From Phoronis australis (lineage: Eukaryota > Phoronida > Phoronidae): a stretch of DNA of 64,000 bases. A program made the position numbers and the translations under genes. Shown in pieces: positions 56,181-64,000 of this stretch. The first letter of the stretch is position 1, and every line of letters starts with the position of its first letter. The notes beneath the pieces were generated by a model. The model searched no databases and was not told the origin of the DNA. It saw nothing but the letters and a program-made list of their open reading frames with translations. The stretch lies in NCBI GenBank assembly GCA_002633005.1, contig NMRA01000769.1, positions 84,476-148,475 of the forward strand. The letters are read 5' to 3'.

Positions 56181-58250
56181 TCAGGTGCCAAAATGATCGA
56201 CACTTCCAACCAAGGAATTGCGGCCAAGACTGAATAGCCAAAGCTTTGTGAAGCGTGCGACACTCGTCCACAAGATACAACCGTCGGGCTACTAATTTTT
56301 TTGATGGCCGTGTGCATATCAATTGAATAGTCAACGAGAGTGTAAGTTTTAGGTCTACGTATTTCAAGTTACTAAAACTTCTGACAATCAAAGATTTCTG
56401 CGATTTTTTGACTAAGTACGAAGTTTTAGTAGATCTTCAACCGCAACTGTGGCTGGCTTTGCATCACATGAACCAGATTTCACGTACGTTATTCTGAAAC
56501 ATTTTTTACCCTGTCTCCCATGCTCTCCCGGGTGCATATATACCAGCCGCCACCACTTGACCACTTGGGAGCGTATGTCATCGACGATTGCCACTCTGAC
56601 TCTCAAATATGCAGATGTGAGAGAACATCTTGCCATGATTTTGCGTATCTAACGGCTACCTTCACGAACTACTTTATCAACGTTTCTTGAATGAAATGGG
56701 CGCAAAATAGTAACAACCTTCGTAGCCTAAACCTGGACTTTGATAAAACCACTCTTTAATAAACTAAAACGAAATCAACCACTTTGGCGTTCCAGGGATG
56801 AGGTAGCGACCGGGGTGCGGTGTAAAATTTATAGGCGAGGAAGACTCCTAAACCGATGTATGGGGAAAATTGTACCACTTTGCCCCAATCCCGAACTCGG
56901 CCAAGTCCGGATAGGCCTATATGACCAGGCTTCACTGAGGAAACAAAATCTTCACTGCCGTTTGACTTCGATCATGTGCGCTCTGATCCTATCTCGGCTA
57001 GGGTAAGCATACACGTAAATACACCGAGAGACATTGAAAAATATAAACCTTATAACTTCACTACGAAAACAATTCATAGCAGGCGTCAATTATGTCAAAT
57101 CATCCACATTTACAGAAGTAATGATAAAAACGCCACCAAGAGATACCCGCATGAGACAATCCTCAACCTCGGTAACCGCTGAAGATATGATGTAAGCAAG
57201 TCGCGTACCAAGTCAGGTTAAGAAGTACACCACCGGGGTCCTCGACGCCTCGATTTCGGGGCCGAATGTCGACCACCATTACGCTACGAAAAATTAAGAA
57301 TTACGCGAAATTCACCTCATCAGACCCAAAAATTTCCCTCCAATGATTAAAAATTCCTCCCAAGGTTAGAATCACTTATACAAGACATTAATTTTGGCTA
57401 CTCAGTTCAAGTGCATGGCGGTGACCGGCCGGGAGTTTCCCTTACCAAAAGACCCCCTCTGCACTGAGTAGACATAGGCACCTTTCCTCTCAGATGAGTG
57501 AAGCAGATTTATGATTGGCTGGGACGACCCCCTCCCCTCCCCGGGCCCACGACATCCCGGGTCTGACACCGGATTTTCACCTGATATGCAATTATGCGTA
57601 GCAGTCAGTTCAGTGACTCAACAAACTTTCCGTCGTCATTTTCGGTTTTAAAGAAGTTGTATTCTTCCACCATATTATTTTGTGAAAAGATCACAGTCTA
57701 GTTAAGTGCACTTGGCACAAAATAATGATTAACTCAGCCGAGTGCCTCCTGGTGGGCTGTTCGGGTGAAAATGTCACGCGTACATGTAGGCCTACACCAG
57801 GCAGTTAAGTATAGTTGATTGATCCATTTTGTTATCTTTGTGCTGTTTTGTTATGTTTGTGGTGGTTTGTTAGCACAGATTTAAGAAGACGGCAGTTCGC
57901 GTTCCAGTCATATCGAAGCGTTGTTTGCGTTGTCATATGTTTCTATGTTGCCAAGTTTCTTTTTTCGTGCTTGATTGGTAAAATATTCATAGTTATTAGC
58001 ATAGTACCACAGGTACGATTCTGATGTCTGAAAGGTACGAATTAGAAAATCGATCACGTGAATGGTATTTTTAATGACTTTTCTACAACCGTGTTTTGCA
58101 GCTAAAGCATTATCGTTGTTCTTCTAAATCACACGTGCCATTGTACGTGTGAAGCCACTAAGGGCTATGAGATAGCTCCTGATTCCGTGGCTAGTTCAGC
58201 CAGACATAGAGAGAGGCGCATCCTTAAGTGGTGCCAAAGCAGTATCTTTC
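56181..58250. other. Intergenic, no gene recognised
   Basis: A minus-strand frame at 56636-56412 (VDDIRSQVVKWWRLVYMHPG region) has protein-like composition, but I recognise no family and find no splice partner. Confidence 0.4.
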
Positions 58251-58823
58251 CCTAATTACGCTCGTAATTACGACCGAGACTTCGCTCGTGTTTTACGACC
58301 GTGGTCAACATATCCAATGAGAAATTGGCCTGTAGGCCACTTGAGCTCTGAAGCAGTACGCTCGCATTTTTCTTTCGTGATTTTACGTTCGTAGTTTTAC
58401 GCTCGTACTTTGATGAACATGTTATGAAGTGTTCCGAAGGTAAAAATGTCAGATAACAAAGTATGTAAGAGCAAAAGATTGAAAAATATCGAAGGCTGAC
58501 TGAATCTTTTTACTTGCTGCTCTAGCCATCCAAGGCATTTGAAAGTGGTCCGTGTACATAGCGAGGTGCCTAACATCTAGCAGGTTGTCTGACATTGCTT
58601 TTATTTTGTTTCTTAAAATAGCATGCTTTTTCAATATCTAAAATTGCAAACATAAAATAACGAGTGAAAATACGAGACTAAAGTGTAAAATTACGAGCGA
58701 AAAATAAAAACTTCTTTGGAGCTCACGTGACTTACGAACCAATCCTCACTGCATGAACGATTTCGGTCGTAAAACACGAGCGAAGTCTCGGTCGTTAATT
58801 ACAAAAGTAGGCCTAATTACGGG
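58251..58823. mobile_element. ~570-bp inverted-repeat element, ACGAGCG type
   Basis: A 31-bp core, cgaccgagacttcgctcgtg plus ttttacgaccg, at 58271-58301 recurs exactly inverted at 58764-58794. Outer ends cctaattacg(c/g)(t/g)cg also face each other (58251 and 58812-58822). The interior is rich in tacgctcg/cgagcgta words like the array at 26905-27446. No coding capacity. Confidence 0.8.
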
Positions 58824-59033
58824 CGACAGCTTTTTCCTAACGGCCCACGATACAGACTGTTGCAACACACGCTGTCGCTTTCGACACATATTGTCGCCCG
58901 AGAGCGGACACGGCCGAGTGCGACAACTGTATATGACGTCAACGTACATCGACATGTAGTGTGTAGGTGCTCACGGCATACATTGTCGCACCTTGGGGGT
59001 GTCGAGACTGACAACATGCTTTATCAGTGTTAT

Positions 59034-60135
59034 CATAGGCGGATTTAGCCCCCCCCCTTGGCTGCCGCAAAAAAAGTAAAACAGCAAGAGCGTAGGGAAA
59101 TGTTGAGTTTCTTAATTAACCCCGGTAATTAAAATTATACGGATGAAACAAGATTTAAACGTGTGCCGTTTTAGTGCTGAATGGGGGGGAGGGTGGGCTC
59201 AGATCCAATTTCAGGTGTCAAATTTGGAACACGGCGCAATCGTAACGGAACTATGGCTAAATATAGGCGCACTCGCGATATCCCGTTTCCGTCGTCTGCT
59301 CTATTGTGCAATGAAAAAAATTACTTCATTTTTAAAGAAAATGGAACCTGAGTGGCGGTGAAAAAACAGAAGCTGCTGGTAAGATGTGAATTTTAATCGA
59401 AGCGTTAGTGAATCACTCAGAAACTCATAATTCTCTCTTTGACAATCTGACTTAAGNTATGAACTACGGCTAAATATAGGCGCTCTCGCGATATCCCGTG
59501 GTCTGCTCTATTGTGCAATGAAAAAAATTACTTCATTTTTAAAGAAAATGGAACCTGAGTGGCGATGAAAAAACAGAAGCTGCTGGTAAGATGTGAATTT
59601 TAATCGAAGCCTTAGTGAATCACTCAGAAACTCATAATTCTCTCTTTGACAAACTGACTTAAGACGATTTCCAAAGCAATCCCGTCATTATTGCCAGCAC
59701 GAAAAACGGATTTGGTCTTTTGGCCAATTGAAGACTATTTTAAATACAACAAATTTGTTACGAACCGATTGCACAAAATATAAAATGTGTAATGAGCATT
59801 ACAAAAAGATGGAGATTTCGCGCGCAAACGCTGTGGACAATAAACAAGTAGGTCTCTTAGTATCGTCGTGGTGTAGTGGTAAAGCACGCGCGCTCTATCC
59901 GTCAGGTCGTGAGTTCGAGTCTGTGGTATTTGCAGTTTTCCCTGTTTCACACGTTTTCGCCTTTTTTGGATAATACTTCAGGAATCAAGGAAAATGCTTG
60001 ATTTTTAGAGGAAAATACAGAAAAATTTCCCGACCTCCTCCCATTTGGTGCTATGCGCATCTACAACCGTGGTCTGCGCAAATGCTTACAGACAAAATCT
60101 TGGGCCCCCCTTGTGATGGCCTAGATCCGCCGTTG
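59034..60135 (+). mobile_element. tRNA-cored TIR element, copy E
   Basis: It starts CATAGGCGGATTTAGC and ends CCTAGATCCGCCGTTG, flanked by GTTAT (59029-59033, 60136-60140). Box A TGGTGTAGTGG is at 59869-59879 and box B AGTTCGAGTCT at 59912-59922. An internal ~200 bp block (ggctaaatataggcgc...cttaag) occurs twice, joined at a single N (59457), so its extra length may be an assembly error. Confidence 0.85.
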
Positions 60136-60140
60136 GTTAT

Positions 60141-61072
60141 GACACACATTGTCACTCCCTAATAACATCTTTCTGTAGCAAAATTACGTGACTGCACAAA
60201 CAGTACCAAAAGGCTTTAGTACAGGCATAGACGGACACAAACTTTGACGAGGGATTCCCCCGGTAATTGAAGTGGAGGTGATAGAATCAGTGGCCCGTTA
60301 TGCGCGGATCCAGAGTCCAAATAGGGGAGGGGGGTGACCACAGTTAGAGAGAGTTTATCACGATATTCTGTATCACCCAAGGCCTCCGTCTTCAAAATGA
60401 ACGTTCATGCAAACGAGACTGGCAACAGGCGTGTTTATCACCGTCACCAACCATCTTTCGGGTCTTTATCCGGGCAACACTATGTGTGGAGTGAAACAAT
60501 ATATGTCAGAAATAGACTAAAAACGTAGTACAAGCATTTAGTGAAAACAACTGATACATGTTAAATCCTTATACCCACGAGCGGATGGCCGAAAACTAAA
60601 GTGAATCACCGTAACCTTCCGTCTGACGATGGGTTTTTCTCGCCACACAGCCTCCTGTGTATGCAAAATTTGTTGTTGGTCATTGTATTTTGAGAAAAGT
60701 TTATGCTTTGGTGAGTTTGAATATAAAAAGCGGCAATACAGGCAAATTGCACACATTGACGCATTTCATTCGCGCCAAGTAGATGTCTTTTCAACATAAA
60801 TTTCGCATTGTTCACTTAAAACCGTCAATGCAAAGTTAGTTAATAGATATGACTTGAAACTGACATGACAGACTGAAGCAAGTTTGGCGTTAAGCTTCGG
60901 GTGTCTAATCCCCTGGAATGTAACCATCCTGTCTCCAATCAGCCTTCTGAAACTATCAACCTCCTGTGAATAGCGGGCGACCTCGTCGATCCCTAGCACC
61001 TTCGATTCTGTCACTGACTAAGATAATTATTGATGAAGAATCGGTCAGTGTGCAGTTTGCTCTAGTCTGCAT
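60141..61072. other. Intergenic and probable 3' UTR of the galactosyltransferase gene
   Basis: No supported exon. The 82-codon frame at 61014-60766 follows the GT31 stop and is probably untranslated. Confidence 0.4.
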
Positions 61073-62302
61073 TCAGGAATTTTGTCTTCTCCTCCGTCGT
61101 CGTTTAGGTTTGTAAATATGGTTACGCTCAATTCTGTTACAAATGCGCGACTTTCTGCGATTTGCCTGGTAGAAGTTATGGCATCCTGAACTGACAAAGT
61201 CGCTCCATATACGCCTCCTCATCGCTTCCTGGACACCATGGCCGCTGATCAGGCAATTGCAGAAATACTGAAATGGTACTGCTTTAGGTAAAACATGAAA
61301 CAGTTTAAAAAGATTACTGTTTTCAACTTTAAAGCCTAAGTTGTACATGACCAGTCCTAAATAGACGTCTTCTAATGGGAAAAATGGAATGTTGACTGAA
61401 TGGTGGAATAGCGTCATCACCATTGGCAAACTCGTGACGTAAGCTGTACCAGAACAAAATGGCGGAAACCATTCAGATGGATACTCGGTAAAGGACACGT
61501 AGTACTTGTTCTTAATGTTCCTGTATGGCTTGCTAGGCAGTTTTGTGCATTTCCCAACTATTGTCCTTGACAAGTCGTGAGTAGGTGAGTATAAAAAGCT
61601 CAGCAGTCGTGGAACATTAATGAAAACGTCCTCATCGGTTTTCAACAGGTATCTGGCGTGGACACAAAAAGAGGAAGCCCATTTTAATATCATCATGGTC
61701 TTCAGCGTAAGATTTCGATATGTGTCCAAGAAATCCTCTTGTATTATATCATGGTGTGTCTCACTTTCGTTTTTCACTAGTTCCATCAGAGTTGCATTAT
61801 CTGTGCTGCCGAGAACAAATGCGTGCGATACACGGCCGTTGTAGTAAGCCGTGCTATTCAGCCACGTGTCTCTGATCAACTTTCGCGTGTCGAAACCGGA
61901 AACACGACTGGTAATCAGTATGAGAACAGCGGGTGATGTGCCGAATGAACGACACAAGTTTGGCTCATTTATAACATAAGAATATCTATGCATGAAACAA
62001 GCGTTACATGTTTCGATACGAATTCCTTTGGCATCTGAGATGTTCTGTTTGTAATCAGATAGAGCAGGTCTAGTATTGGTACGAGTAATTCTTTGAATTT
62101 GCTCTCCGAAATTGGTTGGTTTTGGTGTTGTCTTTATGAAGTTGAATGGTTCATCTCTATTGACACCATTCGTGAAATGACGAACGCCATTTTCCTCCAA
62201 AGGTATTTCAGTCATCATAAACCTGTTGAAATAAAACAAACACACACACACAAGTAGCACTCGAAGCAAAGTTTTGATTAACGAACGAGCGTAAATTCGC
62301 AT
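61073..62302 (-). CDS. Beta-1,3-galactosyltransferase-like enzyme (GT31), intronless
   Basis: 409 residues, ATG at 62302 (A at -3). Type II Golgi topology: a short basic N-tail, a signal anchor at about 10-27, and a stem to ~115. The catalytic domain has the GT31 landmarks in order: RDTW at 144-147, AFVLGS at 161-166, EDFLDTYRNLTLKT at 189-202, the metal-binding site DED at 223-225 within LLKTDEDVFIN, CSGTAYV at 273-279, and EDVYLG at 301-306. It should transfer a hexose from UDP-sugar in beta-1,3 linkage to glycoprotein or glycolipid acceptors in the Golgi. DED in place of the more common DDD is tolerated in the family. The tail ends in a run of arginines (RRRRRR), which is unusual. Acceptor and donor specificity (Gal, GlcNAc or GalNAc) cannot be read from sequence, so no symbol is given. 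Confidence 0.92.
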   Translation of the reverse strand: MRIYARSLIKTLLRVLLVCVCLFYFNRFMMTEIPLEENGVRHFTNGVNRDEPFNFIKTTPKPTNFGEQIQRITRTNTRPALSDYKQNISDAKGIRIETCNACFMHRYSYVINEPNLCRSFGTSPAVLILITSRVSGFDTRKLIRDTWLNSTAYYNGRVSHAFVLGSTDNATLMELVKNESETHHDIIQEDFLDTYRNLTLKTMMILKWASSFCVHARYLLKTDEDVFINVPRLLSFLYSPTHDLSRTIVGKCTKLPSKPYRNIKNKYYVSFTEYPSEWFPPFCSGTAYVTSLPMVMTLFHHSVNIPFFPLEDVYLGLVMYNLGFKVENSNLFKLFHVLPKAVPFQYFCNCLISGHGVQEAMRRRIWSDFVSSGCHNFYQANRRKSRICNRIERNHIYKPKRRRRRRQNS

Positions 62303-62700
62303 CCTTATTTCCCGTTTGTTTCCGTAATCTTCGGGCCACAGTTCGTTGTAGTTTTACCGGCTGCGGTACCACACAGTCTGCAGGCGGTAGAAGGTCAAAG
62401 TGAGCGAGGATTGGCAAAAGCAATTTCTTCTGCGAATTCAACGAGACCACCTTAAACGGCGCCTTTTCTTCACGCACTGCAGCCAGAATATGTATTTTTG
62501 CCAGCTGGATTTGCCTCCTCAGTGCTGAAATGATGATGGATTAGAGAATAGAGATTACTGAAGTCGGTGCATTTATTACCGACCACATTACATGAGACTA
62601 CAATGCTCATGCAAGAACAACGAAGAGCCTTCAAATGCGCCCACGACTGCAGCGCAAATGGTATGCTTCTAGGGGTGATTCATTGCTAATTATGAAATAA
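62303..62700. other. 5' flank of the galactosyltransferase gene
   Basis: No exon seen and no TATA box recognised on the minus strand. Confidence 0.35.
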
Positions 62701-62905
62701 AATGACCACCAGGAGGCGCAGCGTAAGTTTGATCTGTGTGAAACAATTGGTGAACATCTACACCTAATTTCATGAAGATCAATCAAGGAACTTGGTAGGT
62801 ACATAGAGGCACATGCAAACAAATGTTTTTTGACTCCTATGTAGATACCGTGGCAGATGCTAACGTAAAAAAATAAAATTGTCATATGGGCGGCACAGCG
62901 GGTGT
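62701..62905 (+). repeat. Short repeat with CTCF-like end, second copy
   Basis: It begins aatgaccaccaggaggcgca (CTCF-like core 62706-62719, one mismatch) and ends aacgtaaaaaaataaaattg plus tcatatgggcggcacagc, paralleling 44695-44865. Confidence 0.5.
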
Positions 62906-62957
62906 AGAATTAGTCTAAAAAATGTTCGTGCCAAACTGCCTCGGCGCAGCGACACCA

Positions 62958-63089
62958 GGCTTGCGTTCAGTAACACTAGGACCTATGCTAAAATCTAAAG
63001 TCAACGTTACCTGTTCTCATTTAAAATGCACGGCAATGTCTCCCGTAATCTCGGGAAGGCTTGCTTTTTAGATTTATTGAACAGGAGGC
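62958..63089 (+). mobile_element. MITE family 'GTTCAG', copy 3
   Basis: It starts ggcttgcGTTCAGTAACACTAGG and ends ttattgaacaggaggc, with the internal aaaatgcacggcaatgtctc shared with copy 2. Its right end is more decayed. Confidence 0.7.
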
Positions 63090-64000
63090 AGGTTATCGCT
63101 AAGCAAAGCTGCCAATTTCAAAGCAGACTAATCGAACAGTATCAAGATTTGAACTTCTAGGTAATTTATTATGGGCAACAATAATTTCACGATAATAGAT
63201 ATATGTGAATAGTGAACATACCGGTAATATTGTTTGAGAATAACCTACGTACCGTCTGCGATGCCACGATCCATAGATTTATACGACACTTGTCACTGAC
63301 ATGCGGAGTGAGTTGGCAGGCTGACAGTGCAGCACGAACTGACAAGTGGGAGATTTGTTGAATCTTGTTGTACTTGATGGGTTTAAGAAAACCGTCAACT
63401 AGCTTAATGTTAGCACCGAGCGGTATCCATGATACAGTAAAACCAAAACAAACAATGTATTTTAACAAATCAATTTTAAGTTCTGTTATAGTATTAACTG
63501 GAAATGATGATAAGCGAAGGACTGAAATACACTGTACTACTAGGATTAGAGCGAAGCATTAACTCCCCTGGCAACGTTATCCCCGTCGTTAGTTCCAATA
63601 ACGGCCTGGGCCAGTGGTCTACCGGTGTCACTCTCACTAAAAAGAACAATTGCACACTGGTGGAACGCGCACTGCGAGCGCAGACGAACAGCTATGCGCC
63701 TCGAATGAAAATCAGTTCTCGGCAAAGCTCACGTCTGCGATAAAAGGAACTGTAAAAATTTTGCCTTAAGTTTCAAAAAAGGAAAACGAAACGATAGCTT
63801 AACTTAGAAAACCTTAACAGCGTTTTTGAGATTTCATCAGTCTTGGACATTATTTTATATCATACGAAATTTGGTCACGTTATTGATCTTTTATTTTGCA
63901 ATGAACGTACTTTTCTTTTTTGCTAAACTTTCGTAAAAAGCAAAGTCACGTGAGCCAATTAGTGTCAGACTAGTACAAACTAGTCAAAAATCAAATTCTC
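63090..64000. other. Intergenic, nothing recognised
   Basis: Short frames only; no family resemblance, no splice support. Confidence 0.4.

Noticed and set aside
56412-56636. Protein-like minus-strand frame
   Set aside because: No recognised family, promoter or splice partner; left as unexplained.

Overview
This window is eukaryotic nuclear DNA from an invertebrate animal, probably an invertebrate deuterostome (cephalochordate or hemichordate are the likeliest guesses; nothing here proves which). The evidence is spliced genes with GT-AG introns, animal-only families (an NCKIPSD/SPIN90 orthologue, a class A GPCR, a GT31 beta-1,3-galactosyltransferase), long AT-rich intergenic DNA, and a dense mix of DNA-transposon remnants, microsatellites and minisatellites. 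There are no operons and no prokaryotic signals. Almost all short open frames in the window are chance frames; the real genes were recovered by homology and splice-phase bookkeeping.

Layout. 1-9.8 kb: mostly non-coding, with one possible housekeeping-type promoter near 1.95 kb and several short repeats. 9.85-14.5 kb: a TATA promoter, a probable untranslated first exon and a single coding exon for an unrecognised 721-residue multi-pass membrane protein. 14.6-21.7 kb: repeats and MITE-like elements. 21.8-24.7 kb: a three-exon gene for a 112-residue secreted cysteine-rich protein resembling beta-microseminoprotein. 25.1-31.2 kb: a ~6 kb element bounded by ~650-700 bp inverted arms built from repeated units, carrying a decayed multi-exon gene on the minus strand and two later repeat insertions. 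31.2-35.5 kb: no gene seen.

35.5-51.4 kb: a complete 11-exon NCKIPSD (SPIN90) orthologue on the minus strand, 643 codons, with all splice phases closing. Intron 3 holds an intact intronless GPCR on the opposite strand. Intron 9 holds a TTAA-flanked transposon that split one unit of a minisatellite, and intron 1 holds a mariner relic. In four of the ten introns a minisatellite begins within about 30 bp of the 5' splice site, and in intron 6 the units copy the splice donor itself.

51.4-61 kb: palindromes, a nested pair of ~1 kb TIR elements with a tRNA-like core, a ~570 bp inverted-repeat element, and another copy of the tRNA-cored family. 61.1-62.3 kb: an intronless beta-1,3-galactosyltransferase-like gene on the minus strand. 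The last 1.7 kb hold repeats only.

The genes are unrelated neighbours (cytoskeletal adaptor, receptor, Golgi enzyme, secreted peptide, orphan membrane protein); I see no shared pathway. The most unusual signals are the donor-anchored minisatellites of NCKIPSD, the inverted-arm element with its own spliced gene, and the 5-bp-TSD TIR family that carries a tRNA-like Pol III promoter.
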